Shown here in pieces: positions 22,001 to 39,335 of a stretch of DNA of 64,000 bases (positions are counted from its first letter, which is position 1; every line of letters begins with the position of its first letter). The notes under the pieces were generated by a model. That model made no database searches and was not told the origin of the DNA. It saw only the letters and a program-made list of their open reading frames with translations. The stretch covers positions 5,766,001 through 5,830,000 of the forward strand of contig NC_092650.1 in assembly GCF_032118995.1 (NCBI RefSeq), given 5' to 3'. This DNA comes from Asterias amurensis. Its lineage: Eukaryota; Echinodermata; Asteroidea; Forcipulatida; Asteriidae. A program made the translations under genes and the position numbers.

Positions 22001-22980
22001 TCAGGGAAGAGTTGACTGGCAGGATAAGTTTTTCATTTCTCTTTCCCCCTACAAAGAAAACAAAACACTTTAATTATGTTGACAAGTAAAACGATTTTGA
22101 TGATTATAATGGCTTGCTGAAAAACATCAGTGGGTTTGTTTTTTTCTTCTTCTTTTTCTTCTTATCATTATTATATAATTCTGTTTATGGAGGTATAAAT
22201 AGATGAAACCAAGAACTCATTAAAGTGAAATTAATTGCTGTGATGCTGTGCTCGCAAGCCGGAGGAAACCTGTACAGTCCAACCAACTCGATATTTTCTA
22301 GTAGTTTTCTGGTATTTTCTGGTAGCTTTCCAGTATTTTCTGGTAGTTTATCATTTTTTTTCCCGTAAATATCGTATGTACTGCTGTACTGCTATTTTTG
22401 GACTTAAACTTAGAGTTATTAGAGAAATGAGAAATATGAAACTAATAAATTAATAAATTAATTATATTATTAATAATGTAAGTGGGACTAATACTTGATG
22501 TGATTGTACTTGTAGAAATTGTGACCTTTTTACAATTTATTTTGTGTTTTAAGTTAATCAAATCTCTATCTGCTATTTTATAATTATAGAAGTGGAAATT
22601 CAAACTTCTTAAAAGTTCAGTAAATGCTGATGGAAAACTGTGTGAAGACTAGAACTATATGAATCCCCTATTTAGTATACAGTATGCTGGTACTACCCGC
22701 ATACGTCTCTAGCTAGCTAATTGCCAGTGTGAATACACACACCACCGTAGTACGTACTACACAAACACAGTTCTAAAAAAATCTGCAGATCCTGCCCAAA
22801 AAACAACTTAATTTTTTACAATTTTACGACAAAGTTGATGTATCATTCAGAAACAAAACAAAGCAACACATTCATTCTTACAATATTTGATGACTGCTAT
22901 ATTCACAGGAGCTCGGCAAGTGACGATTTCCATGGTGTTTTTCGAGTCGGTTTTTCAGCAACTTTGATGAAGTGACTTCC
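16004..22980 (-). CDS. MVD: Diphosphomevalonate decarboxylase
   Basis: Catalyses the ATP-dependent decarboxylation of mevalonate diphosphate to isopentenyl diphosphate, the last step of the mevalonate route. Minus-strand coding exons: 22933-22882, 22048-21910, 20746-20700, 19982-19830, 19113-18914, 17888-17718, 17401-17279, 16754-16590, 16150-16004 (TAG). All are in phase and give 398 residues (human has 400). Motifs: N-terminal [18 protein letters not shown]; the GHMP-kinase ATP loop [16 protein letters not shown] (111-126); GSGSACRS with Arg157; [23 protein letters not shown] with Asp301, matching the catalytic Asp; and a C-terminal [12 protein letters not shown]. For exon 5 the donor GTAGGT at 18913 is preferred because it keeps phase 0. 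An acceptor just before 22980 implies at least one upstream noncoding exon, not located. The protein looks complete and functional. Introns are filled by families A, C, D, F, G, N and a tRNA-like SINE. Confidence 0.97.
16385..16470 (-). mobile_element. tRNA-derived SINE head (family O), copy 1
   Basis: The minus strand reads GCTAGATAGCTCAGTTGGTA (A box) and, about 35 bp on, CAGGTTCAAGTCTCG (B box). The anticodon arm does not fold well, so it is a SINE or tRNA pseudogene and not a working tRNA. Related heads lie at 36425-36486 and 42945-43035. In MVD intron 8. Confidence 0.7.
16791..16960 (-). mobile_element. tRNA-derived SINE (family G), copy 2, with intact head
   Basis: The minus strand starts CTCAGTGGTCTAGTTGGTAA (A box), then GGGTTCGAACCCAG (B box), then the body TGCCTGTGATTTTTTCACAG, ACTCGGGGAAAGTACTGAGT and ATACAGTGCT. 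It is the best-preserved copy in the window. In MVD intron 7. Confidence 0.82.
18017..18164. repeat. Family N foldback element, copy 1
   Basis: An inverted repeat of about 148 bp. The left arm is AATAGGAGACTTTC, then GGTGGCAGCAGACTTACC; the right arm is GGTAAGTTTGCTGCCACC, then GGAAAGTCTCCCATT. A sister copy lies at 36498-36642. In MVD intron 5. Confidence 0.85.
18365..18609. repeat. Family D foldback element, intact copy
   Basis: GGGCCAATTTCATAGAGCTG at the left and CAGCTTTGTGAAATTGGGCC at the right, with inner GCTTAAGCA words. About 245 bp. Followed at once by a second D-type unit. Confidence 0.85.
18612..18854. repeat. Family D foldback element, adjacent diverged copy
   Basis: Opens TTCAATTTGATATTTCTGCT and closes ACAGAACCATGAAATTGGGC. 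The interior (TTTCACGGGTTAGCATGGAA) matches the D subfamily at 42164-42416. It sits next to the preceding D copy and runs up to MVD exon 5. Confidence 0.65.
19595..19731. mobile_element. Family F foldback with histone-type stem-loop, copy 1
   Basis: Terminal inverted repeats are GATATGGAAAGGTTTGCG and CGCAAACCTTTCCATATC, followed inside by AACACCATGTAATG and complement. At 19651-19666 the minus strand reads GGTTCTTTTCAGAACC, preceded by CAAT and followed by ACCCCA. This is a 6-bp stem with a TTTC loop, as in the 3' ends of replication-dependent histone mRNAs. In MVD intron 4. Confidence 0.8.
20337..20420 (-). mobile_element. tRNA-derived SINE (family G), copy 3, fragment
   Basis: The minus strand has TGCCTGTGAGTG, then CACAGAACTCGGGGAACTAC and TGAGTATACAGTCC. 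The head is lost. Confidence 0.65.
20425..20620 (-). mobile_element. Retroposon 3' end with ATT tail
   Basis: A run of ATT triplets borders a segment whose minus strand reads CCCAGATGTGGGGCGACAGA and GTCTATTGTCTTGTATTTTT. An oligo-ATT tail is typical of SINE or LINE insertions, but the family is not recognised. Confidence 0.4.
20794..20957. repeat. Family C foldback element, copy 2 (diverged)
   Basis: GCCGTCGATTTCACCAAACT against the right-hand AGCGTTTTGTGAAATCGGCC, with inner AGGATTAGTC and GACGAGTTA words. In MVD intron 2. Confidence 0.75.
21137..21522. mobile_element. Family A TTAA-type foldback MITE, copy 5
   Basis: Full length: TTTAAAGGCAGTGGACACTA at the left, AAAAGTGTCCAATGCCTTTA at the right, 386 bp. 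In MVD intron 2 between two family C elements. Confidence 0.92.
21633..21839. repeat. Family C foldback element, copy 3, expanded
   Basis: GGGTGGATTTCACAAAGAGT at the left and ACTCTTTGTGAAATCGACCC at the right. The interior has an expanded tandem run of TAGGACTAGTCCTAAGC, about five copies, which other C copies lack. Confidence 0.88.
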
Positions 22981-24087
22981 CTGCACAAAATTAGTACACC
23001 CACATTTATTTATAAACACGTTTATTTAAATGAGATCAACTTTGAACTTACACCGACTGTTCCATATTGTTGGGGGCTGTCGGTTGTTTATTTTGCTTTT
23101 TTATCAAACCTCTTAAAACGTTAAGATCAATACCAACAATCACATATAAATCTTGATTAAACTATGAAAGATGAAACTTCCCCAACAGTGAAGGAAGAAT
23201 GGTCTATTTTTGTTAAGAGTAGATCAAATTTAACTAGACTACCTTAAATAAAAATGGAGGCAGACTAAAGAATTACGCATGCGTATTGAAAGTAATAGAC
23301 TTGTACAAGCTTTTCGAATGTTTGACGCAAAAATATAAATTTTGCTTGATGACAGTTCCGCGGCAAACAACATCGCGAGATCGAGATCGGGCATGCCATA
23401 CCGACCATTACAGGGAGATAAATTGCTGATTTCTCGTTTTTCTTTCGTCTCTTTATGGGTGCATGGAATGAGTTTGATTCGTACGTCTGAAAGGTAACCA
23501 TATTATTTTATTTATTTGCCTGTTTCAGTGAGTTATTTTGTCATTTTATAAACGATACACAAGAAAAGCTCCGGTGATGATCCTGCACAGACACAGTTTG
23601 CACATAAAATTTTAGGTCATGCATGCATGCATGCATGCAGTATGCACTGCACTGCTTTTTTAGATAAGAGCAAACAGTAGTAGTAGTACAGGTCCGGAAT
23701 TTCATCTGTTTTAAGAGGGCAAGGTCATTTTTATTTTGCATAGGGCTCATCAACCATTTGAAAATCAAAATTGTGGGGAACTTTTGTTTTTGGAAGGGGC
23801 CAAGTGGGAAGCCCAAAACTAAAAGGGCAAGCCAAGGGCCAAGGCCAAGAATAAGAAGAGAGTAGACCATGCGGATGCCAGGCAGGGGCAAGGAACAATG
23901 TGTTGTGTGGGTGTACCGCCTTGAGGTGACCTAACCAGCCCCCACTTCCTCCACTTCCCCCCCCCCCCACCCAATTGGTGTCTGTGCGCCCTTCCACCAC
24001 TCCCCTCACCTCCCGTTTCATTTCTGGACTTTCGGGATTGGACATTTCCAGTTTTTGCCTTCAATTCAATTGGTCGAGTTGGTATTT

Positions 24088-24152
24088 GAATAGTTGCAAT
24101 AACGTAACCCTCCTCCCGACGGCCGCCAGGCCGGAGGGTTACGAGATAGGTT
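24088..24152. repeat. Single copy of the PRMT7-intron hairpin unit
   Basis: ATAGTTGCAATAACGTAACC, then CTCC, folds onto GGAGGGTTACGAGATAG. It shares both arms with the tandem units at 759-1350 but is not tandem and has no G-run. Confidence 0.65.
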
Positions 24153-24539
24153 CGAGCGAAAACGGTTAATCTGGTCCAACACGTACAGTTTCGACAGCTA
24201 GTCACCAGATTTTCCCCAATTTTACCACTTTCAAAAATCATGACACAAATTCTGAGGGTACGAACTTAATCCGCAATGTCTAATGCAGCCTGCCATAATA
24301 CTCAAAACACCATTTAGGAAATATTTCGAAGAAAAATGGACAAAAACTTACCAGATCCCGGAGCGAATTCCCAGGTTCATATTTTGAACCTGTTGCATCG
24401 CTTTGCAAACGCATTATTTTGTTGTTGGGCTTAACCATTCTGTAAAAGGGGTGTTACAATGTTGCAGTGCGTGTGCGCGCTGTCCGTTTGCATTGCACGC
24501 CGTTCACTCATAATGGTGCGCACGCACTGCAGCACTGCA

Positions 24540-24880
24540 ACATAAAACCTCACTTGGTAACGAGTAATGGGGAGAGGTTGATAGTATAAAACATTGTGAG
24601 AAACGGCTCCCTCTGAAGTGACGTAGTTTTTGAGAAAGAAGTAATTTTCCACAAATTTGATTTCGAGACCTCAAGTTTAGAACTTGAGGTCTCGAAATCA
24701 ACCATCTAAACGCACACAACTACGTGTGACAAGGGTGTTTTTTCTTTCATTATTATCTCGCAACTTCGACGACCAATTGGGCTCAAATTTTCACAGGTTT
24801 GTTATTTCATGCATATGTTGAGATACACCAAGTGAGAAGACAGGTCTTTGACAATTACCAATAGTGTCCACTGTCTTTAA
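24540..24880. mobile_element. Family A TTAA-type foldback MITE, copy 6 (5'-truncated)
   Basis: Starts inside the family at CATAAAACCTCACTTGGTAA and ends with ATAGTGTCCACTGTCTTTAA. The central GACCTCAAGTTTAGAACTTG palindrome is nearly perfect. Confidence 0.88.
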
Positions 24881-25683
24881 ATAAATAACAAATTAAATAA
24901 AACAAAAACTCCAAACTTGTAAATTATCTGTACAAGCCAGCTGTGGTGTTGAAATTGTTGAAGAAAAAAGTTTGAAGTAGCTTCAGAAGATTTTTTAGCT
25001 TCCACTCTTTTCTTATGTCGTGAAAAGGCCATGTCGCACAGCCTTCCCCCAGAGCAATTTCTTCAGGCAACTTGAAGGCAGTCAACTGCACTCATATGCA
25101 CATTTTTCAGCACAAGAGATAATCTTCTTGAAAAACTGAAATGTGAATGAACTTTCTTATTGGAGTTGGCTTGGTGCTGGTCTGCAAATTGCCCTGTGTG
25201 ATATGGCCTAACAGTTTAATGTTCAAGTTTTGGTCCAAGGAATCCACTTGTTGGATAAATAGGATTCATTTGTAACTATACAAAAGCCTGTCAGACAAAA
25301 CTGTCCAGAGGGTTGACTGACTGTGTTTTTGTGCTACTGTATGGATTTATCCTGGATAATCCGGTAATCCTAAAGATTAGCTCATTGTTATTTTGGTATT
25401 TGTGGCACAGTTGCATTCCATCAAGATCTTAAAATTGTTCACATCTATCCCGTGTGTATTGCCTATGCAGATAGTAATGGGCTTCCCTGATCCCATTCTT
25501 GTTTAAATCCCTTTTCTTTTTCTTCTTTTTCTTTTTTAATATTAATTACATTGTTGTGGTTGTTTGGTATGTTACCACTAAGCTGGGAAGTGGTAGGAAG
25601 CATTCCCTGTAGGAAATTGTAAATGACAGAGTACAGAGCAATGACTGGTCCTTGCTCTGTGATGTGGATAGAGCAAGGTGATT

Positions 25684-26074
25684 TTAAAGACGGTGGACAC
25701 TATTGGTAATTGTCAAAGACCAGTCTTCTCACTTGGTGTATCTCATCATATACATAAAATAACAAACCTGTGTTAATTTGAGCTCAATCGGTCATTGAAG
25801 TTGCGAGATAATAATGAAAGAAAAAAACACCCTTGTCACACAAAGTTGTGTGCGTTTAGATGGTTGATTTCGAGACCTCAAGTTCTAAATCTGAGGTCTC
25901 GAAATCAAATTCGTGGAAAATTACTTCTTTCTCGAAAACTATGGCACTGCAGAAGGAGCCGTTTCTCACAATGTCTTATACCATCAACCTCTACCCATTA
26001 CTCGTCACCAAGAAAGGTTTTATAAATTCTCATAATTATTTTGAGTAATTACCAATAGTGTCCACTGCCTTTAA
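25684..26074. mobile_element. Family A TTAA-type foldback MITE, copy 7 (full length)
   Basis: TTAAAGACGGTGGACACTAT and ATAGTGTCCACTGCCTTTAA bound 391 bp. All internal landmarks are present, making it a good family reference. Confidence 0.92.
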
Positions 26075-26551
26075 AGCAAGAATAGTGGGGCATTCTTGAC
26101 CCTGTTATTTGGTTGAAGCACGCTGAATAGAAACAAGGTCTTTGGAATGGTTTCTTCTTGGTGTTTATAAATCCTGGTTTTAAAAGCCCTAGGACTACTA
26201 TTCAATCAAGAGCATTCAATAGTTTTCTTGTTTTTTGTAAAGAAAAAAAAAGGAATAGTAAAAAGAAATTGCATTTCAGCATATATTTAAACATGTATCG
26301 CCACGCAATTGGTAAGCTGAAAAAAAATAATCACAGAGCGTGCTCATGAAATAACAAACCTGTGAGAAATGATTAAAAACCACACAATTTTCGCCCTGTA
26401 TAAATACATTTCTTCATTTCTGTTACAGCTGGAACCAGCTGTTGCGATTTGTTTAAAATTTTCATAAACATTTTTTTCAAATGTGGCTTCAGTTCAGAGG
26501 GAAATACTTCATTAAAAAATGTTTCTAGTGTGAACTTCATAACTCCCATAC

Positions 26552-26928
26552 TTAAAGCCATTGGACACTTTCGTTAAAAAGTATTGTCCAAGGCCCACAC
26601 TTCGTGTATCACAACTTATATATAAAATAACAAACCTGTGAAAATTTAGGCTCAATTGGTCGTTGGAGTCGGGAGAAAATAAATGGAAAACCCCCCCTTG
26701 ATTCCGCACGTTTCGTCGTGTCAGGACATGTGTTTAAAATAAATCCGTAATTCTCGATATTGAGAATTGATATTGTTTTAATGTTTTAAAGTAAAGCATT
26801 TCATGGAATAATATGTCAGGGGAAGTCTTTCACCATTTTACATGTACCTTCCGTAAACCCTATAAGTTATTTGTAAATCTGTGAACTTTAAAAAAGAATT
26901 TTGTTCCGAAAGTGTCCAATGGCTTTAA
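26552..26928. mobile_element. Family B TTAA-type foldback MITE, copy 3
   Basis: TTAAAGCCATTGGACACTTT and AAAGTGTCCAATGGCTTTAA bound 377 bp. Its terminal AGTGTCCA word is closer to family A than in the other B copies. Confidence 0.9.
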
Positions 26929-28247
26929 AATTAAACACAAAATTTATGTTTTTTGTTTTTTTTATATCAATCCTGTACCTCTAATAATTTCCAACAGATT
27001 AAACTCATGTAACCGAACACTCTCTCCCTACTCTTTGTTCTACCTCTAACCACACCAAGGGGAAAACTAGAGTGGAATATAGTGCAATTAAAATCTTGAA
27101 TTTCAGAAGGCCTGTAAATCTAGCCCAGTGCCATTCGTCTTGAGTGTATTCTCAGACAGATGGTCCCTATCTCTGCTGTCAGCCAAGCGTTCAGTGAGAG
27201 GTGTAAAATAGTACACAGAGACCGGCTTTTTAGGACACTCAGTGTATTGCATGATAATATATCATTTTAAATATTGCTGCGTATTTTTTAAAAATTCTGC
27301 AACAAGATTTCAATTTAAAATTTCAAAACAAGATTGCTAGTTTGCAGATCTGAACATGCAGTTGTCGTGAGTATTTTCATCTCCTGGCCAGACATTCAGA
27401 AATTTCCCATTCATAAATAAAGGAATCTCGTACATGTATATGTGTAGACAGGTTTCAATACAGTGGTTTAACAGTCTCTCCACTCCAGTTCATTTCCTGA
27501 ACGTTTTTAAAGTAAGGCGTGGGAGAGCGAATCAAAAACAAACATTTTTGAGGTTTTACCAGTTTATATGCTGTTTAAAAAAGGGTAACAACACATTGAC
27601 AGACAATTTTGTTTGTTGATTTACAATTTGTCTGATACATTTTGAATAAAACCTTAAATAATCTGAAAAATAATATCCAAGAAAAAGCATGTGAGTGAGT
27701 CAATATTATTCAGTTTTACTGCAAAACCACTAATGAAAATATTTCTGTCCCTATTCTGACTAGGTTAAGATAGATAAAATAAGATAGATAAGAAAAGATA
27801 ACTTGATTAAATCCATACAAACTTGAACCGACATGTTGTCGTTTCTCAATCAAATTACAAATTTACCACAATTAGATTACACAAATTGCACAAACCAATA
27901 TCAAACTTATTTGACAACCTTACAGGATTCTTTTAATACGAATTTCTTAAAAACTCATTGTTAAAAATTTTGTACAGTCCAACCCTCTTAGGATTTTGAA
28001 TGAACATCTCAAAAACAATCAGTACGATATTTAGTTTTAAATCATCACTGTTGTACAACTAAAGTTGTCTCGTATTGACTGACAGATGTATACCTTGGTG
28101 TTGAGAGACTCATACCCACTTAAGATTTAACCTTGAAATTCCCAGGTGGTTAATTGAATGACTATATGGAATCATAAGTAGGTTCGGTGATCCATTATTT
28201 ATACCTGTGTGCTTGTAGGCCTACATTTACTGGATTTGCCCTTAACG

Positions 28248-28450
28248 CCTTCAGTGACTAGCCAGTTGGACTAGTAAGGTCTATTCACTAGTCCGCCATT
28301 TTTTTCACCGGCCCACATATTTCATGTAGAATAGGGATCTGCTTTTCAACACTAAACTAGCCGGCTGGACCACTTGGAGTGAATTTTGGCTGGTCCTCTG
28401 ATCATGCTGACCAGTGTTTTATTAACTGGCATTTGACCAGTGGACCACAA
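28248..28450. repeat. Family J dispersed repeat, copy 2
   Basis: GTGACTAGCCAGTTGGACTA, GGGATCTGCTTTTCAACACT and CCACTTGGAGTGAATTTTGG align with 3480-3640. Confidence 0.55.
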
Positions 28451-28601
28451 AAAGTATTTTATGTTTAGAAAACATAGAAAATCATTCAGCACCCGTCTCA
28501 AAAAAACATTTCAGCACAAATTGCTGAAATTTGTTTCGATATGCGTGGCAAGCTAAGCAAACAAAATGTTTTAATTCTGATTGAATGCACAAAATAGGCA
28601 T

Positions 28602-28714
28602 TTTGATTGAGCTCAAATTTTCACAGGTTTTTTATTTTATGCATAGATATGTTGAGATACACCAACTGTGAAGGCTAGTCTTTGACAATTACCAATAGTG
28701 TCCACTGCCTTTAT
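28602..28714. mobile_element. Family A MITE, copy 8 (3' third only)
   Basis: TTGATTGAGCTCAAATTTTC through ATAGTGTCCACTGCCTTTAT. Only the right part survives. Confidence 0.8.
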
Positions 28715-30817
28715 AAAAAAAACCTGTGTAGAACCCTACCATTAGTAATGGCAATGTAAAACTAACACATTTTCAATGAAAAATGTGAAAAAGAAAATTC
28801 AATATATCCAGTTTTCAATACAAATTCCCCAATCATACGGAATAAAATAAAAGGCCATACAAATATTACATGAAAATTATATCCCAGTGACCTGCCACCG
28901 CAGATATTGGATTACGTTGTTTTTTCGGAAATTTAATTACACCGCCCGGAATTAACAAGAAAACAAAAAAAAATTGTCCGCTGGTGACACACGTGTGTTT
29001 GACTCGCACAAATCGCCGGCCGCGTTTAGGGGGGCTTGTGTGAAGATGATCTGAGTCATAGTGTTAGGCAATGATGAATTGAAAAGCCCTGTGGATACGC
29101 ACTACATCATTGTCTGCTCGACTGGTTGCATAAACCCACAATGTATACAATGCCTCCAGAAATGTGAAGATGTTATTAGTATGCACGGCCGGCACGGCAC
29201 TTTTCTTTTTAATCACGTAATCCAGCAGCAGTAGCCCTCTCCTCTCTTTCTTTTTTATCTCTTCGTGGTGGGACGACTGGCTAAGGATGGCCTTTTTTTC
29301 TGAGTTGGGTTACCCCGGAAGATTCTGTGTCATCCTGAGAGAGTGGATATGAGACTGTGATGCAATATTTTGTGTTTGTGTTCAACCTTACTGCTTCTGC
29401 TTGATATTGGGCAAACACCCCCCAGTCAGCTGGTTATCACGCACCTAAAATTCTTATTCGGTTACTTGGAAGTTCTTTGGGATTTTTTGCTTCTCATAAG
29501 GTCAGTAAAGGAATGAATTTTGAGTTTAACAATTTCTCTTTAGAATGATAGCAAAGTGTTGCACAATGTGTATCACGATCACAAATCATCATTTGCCAAT
29601 CAATATCATAATTAGCATTTAAAATATATTAAATTTGTTGCAATTTATCGTTGATGGGTGTATGGGGCTTCTTCGGGGAGGGCAGAGGGATAAATTTGAC
29701 ACAGTGCAGATAAAACATAAAAAGTGATTTTTGTATTCTATGTTGGTTTGTTTCCCTCTTTTTGCCGTGCCGCATTTAGGAGGCCAATTGGCCCACTTCA
29801 TCATAATAATATATCTTTACTAATTACATGCATAATATTACATGTTGGCTTATTCTTGACAAAATCATTTTCTGTTGTGTCAAAAGATTATTGTACAATT
29901 TATGATTCTGGGGGATTCGCAGCTTCAACAGAAAACCAGACAAATTGTACTGCTGTCTTTAGGTCAACTTATCAATTAAAAATGACAGGTATCAGCATTT
30001 ATTTTCACAATTTTAGGGACTATCAACCGTTTTAAACGTTTTTACAGATCATTTAAAGATTACTTTTGAGGACTCCTTCCTCCCCCAAAGTAGTATTGAA
30101 TTTATCAAAATGTGTCTTTCAAAATGTATGCACTCTACATGTAATTTAAAATGTTGCACACCTCTTAAAAATCATACATGGTCCCCCCCCCCTAAAAAAA
30201 AAAAAATCTACACCCCCCCCCCACCCAATACTCTGAACGGTTGGACGGCCTCTTAGCCACCCTTTTAACTGTAACCTTTGTAAAAGTTGGTCATCATAGA
30301 CCGACACAATAATTTAAATACAAAATCAAACAAATTGATGCTTTTTCCCTAAAATCTTGTGAGACATAAACAAATAAATGTAGCCACTATGTGAGGTTTA
30401 TGGTGCTGTATAATTTGAACAAGTTTCTTAGAAGCAAAACGGTAATTTTAGTAAATAACCTACATTTCAGCAAAACATTTCCCAAAAGGGTGTATTTTAA
30501 ATGGTTATAAATGTATAAACATGATAAAGCATGAGTAGGCTTGGACTCTGTAGCCAAGCATGCAGTACATTGTACACTACTGGTGTCTGTTTATACTACA
30601 TCCATGAACAATACAGTATGTTTATAGGCATGGTCAAATGATTCACCCCTACCTATCAATCACATTAACATGTCCACCATGAAATGAATAGGGGAACATT
30701 CTAAGTACCCATAAATCAATGCTAAGTGCTAGGCACATAAATGCAAACATTGTTGTGGTGGATACAGGGATGATACATGTAGTAAAACAAATGCACATAC
30801 ACAATGTACACACTGTG

Positions 30818-31122
30818 TGTTTCTAAATGAGTTGGGGTGGTTCTGAAAAGAACCGTTGGGTTAACCCAACAGTTAAAAGAAGAGTTTGCGGTAACACCAT
30901 GTAATAACAATCTCTAAATGAGTTGGGGTGGTTCTGAAAAGAACCGTTGGGTTAACCCAACGGTTATGTAATAACAATCTCTAAATGAGTTGGGGTGGTT
31001 CTGAAAAGAACCGTTGGGTTAACCCAACCGTTGGGTTATCCAACGGTTCTTTTCAGAACCACCCCAACTCATTTAGAGATTGTTATTACATGGTGTTACC
31101 GCAAACTCTTCTATATCTTATC
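30818..31122. mobile_element. Family F cluster: four histone-type stem-loops in foldback arrangement
   Basis: Three units on the minus strand (hairpins at 30839-30854, 30930-30945, 30997-31012) and one on the plus strand (31045-31060) each spell GGTTCTTTTCAGAACC. They are flanked by CAAC on the 5' side and ACCCCAACTC on the 3' side. The outer parts carry GTTTGCGGTAACACCATGTA and its complement, matching the terminal repeats of the copy at 19595-19731. The block looks like a foldback element that gained tandem copies of one arm. Confidence 0.85.
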
Positions 31123-31779
31123 TCCACCATGCAAAGTTTCAAATCCTACTTACACTGTGTGTTTGTTAAACCACAATTATGTGTACAATTGTACTGTGGT
31201 GACAACATTCCGTTCCGAGGTTATTGTATGGTTTTACGATGAATACTTTGTAATGTATGTTAATGCATAAATTGTATTTAATACATACCAATACATGGGC
31301 TGCACGATTGGATGCAATGCAAATAAGGCATCAGACTCAAATATGTATGTTTTAGGAACTTTTTTTCAATCAAAACAAGAACAAATCTACATAATTGGTT
31401 TGTCCATTTGTGTGTAATTTGTTTACCTAGAAACTTTAACTAAAAATGATCCTTGTTATGGTCAGTTTCAAAAAAGGGAGATTAATAATGAATCATTACC
31501 TTTCTGTATCTACATAGTTCTTCAATTAACTGAATTGTCTTATAGCCATTACAAACCCTTCAAAATCCAACCTCATGTTTAGTTTGATGCAGTGTAGTAA
31601 AGATGACTGTTCTTAATGTTCGGATCCGACATAAATCAGAGTTCAACACTTCGGATAATGAGTAACCATGTATGGTGTTAGATTTTGTCTGAGTGATAAA
31701 GGATTCTGGTGAGTCACTCAAAAAATTGTGTCTTAAACGCATCATCTACAATATTTTTCTTCTGATTTTGTCTCCACAG

Positions 31780-38213
<6,434 letters not shown>

Positions 38214-38935
38214 AACCATTCCAACTCTAACCCTTATGATGATACAGTACCGCTTACCGACCCCCTGTGATATCCCATGGAAAGCAACAGTTTAGAAATC
38301 ATGTGAGGTATTAATCATGTTTTTCTACTGCAATCAGAGAAATAGACTGAAGTCCCGTCATCATCGGTAAGGATAAAAACGGGCACACTGGTCACACTAT
38401 TTTGCGTTTTGAACCTAAAATGCCAAGCTTTGTAAGGTTTTTCGAAAATTTCTTAAAGCAAAAAAGTAATTCTCACCAAACAAAATGTATCTTGCTGCCT
38501 TGTTTCACCTAGGTACGTACATCCCAAAATCAATTTATTTCCTGAGTGATAGTGCCCTGTCATGATAACATGTCTACTATGGGTTGTACTCGTACTATTT
38601 ATGACACTTTTTTCAGTACCTATCAAAACATCAAATATATCGTACGTACGATACTCAATGCCTTGATACTTTGTGTTTAAGCAGCCCTATATAATGAGTG
38701 AATAACTTTGCACAGAATAACATGGGCTTGACAACCAGGGCTGGGAGAAAAGCGCCCTCTAGTGTTGATAAACTACAATGATGAAAAACCTGTCTCACAT
38801 TCCAACTCATTACATTCTATAAATCAATGTAACACTGAAACCAAATATTACCCAGTAATAACAACCATTCCAATTCAATGTATTCATCCAATCAGAATAG
38901 CAGCTGGTACACTTTATGAAATATTTTCCAATAGA

Positions 38936-39133
38936 TCCTATTCACAACGCGCAACGCACATTTTGGGTGTCAAAACGTGCACAAAAGGAATAGACTCCCC
39001 CACAAAAGGCAGAAATGGTTGATGTGCATTGTGCGGAGATGTGCCTGAACACTGTACCATCCTTTTGTGCACGTTTTGACACCCAAAATGGCTGACAGGA
39101 GACACGCGTGTTTATGCGTTGTGCATAGGGTCG
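38936..39133. repeat. Family M foldback element, copy 2
   Basis: CCTATTCACAACGCGCAACG, TTTTGGGTGTCAAAACGTGC and ACAAAAGG pair with CCTTTTGTGCACGTTTTGAC, ACCCAAAATGG and GCGTTGTGCATAGG. About 198 bp. Confidence 0.82.
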
Positions 39134-39225
39134 ATTGATACACCCCCCCATTGAGGGGGGGGGGGGAGGGGACACAAGCATTTCTGTTGAGAACTTTTTT
39201 TCCTTGTTTTTACCCTTGCACTGAT

Positions 39226-39335
39226 GAGTAATAAGTACTGTATACTTAGTACTTTCCCGAGTTCTGTGGGGGAAAAGGAGTGATGTGCCAGTGGATTTCT
39301 TTCACAGAACCCAGGAAAGTACCTAGTATAGACGA
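39226..39335. mobile_element. SINE family G bodies in opposite orientations
   Basis: CTGTATACTTAGTACTTTCC and CGAGTTCTGTG (minus-sense body) are followed within 60 bp by CACAGAACCCAGGAAAGTAC (plus-sense body). Confidence 0.55.

Larger units (their letters stand above)
22981..31779. other. Intergenic region MVD / CCDC102A
   Basis: Divergent spacing of about 8.8 kb with no supported protein gene. It holds the hairpin relative of the 759-1350 array (24088-24152), family A copies 6-8, family B copy 3, family J copy 2 and the family F cluster. The stretch 23330-23420 is CpG-richer than its surroundings and could hold the MVD promoter or first exon. 26940-28240 and 28720-30800 are AT-rich with homopolymer runs and no recognised element. 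Confidence 0.6.

Noticed and set aside
23819-24241. Overlapping 104-140 codon minus-strand frames, Gly/Pro/Arg-rich.
   Set aside because: They run through G/C homopolymers and a hairpin repeat, with no splice-compatible partners or protein-like conservation pattern.
24504-24719. Similar short peptides (with LISRPQ and NLRSRNQI words) predicted at 2086-2268, 24504-24719, 25795-26025 and 53218-53424.
   Set aside because: All fall in family A elements. The similarity follows from DNA identity of the repeats, on both strands, with no start or stop conservation, so it is not a gene family.
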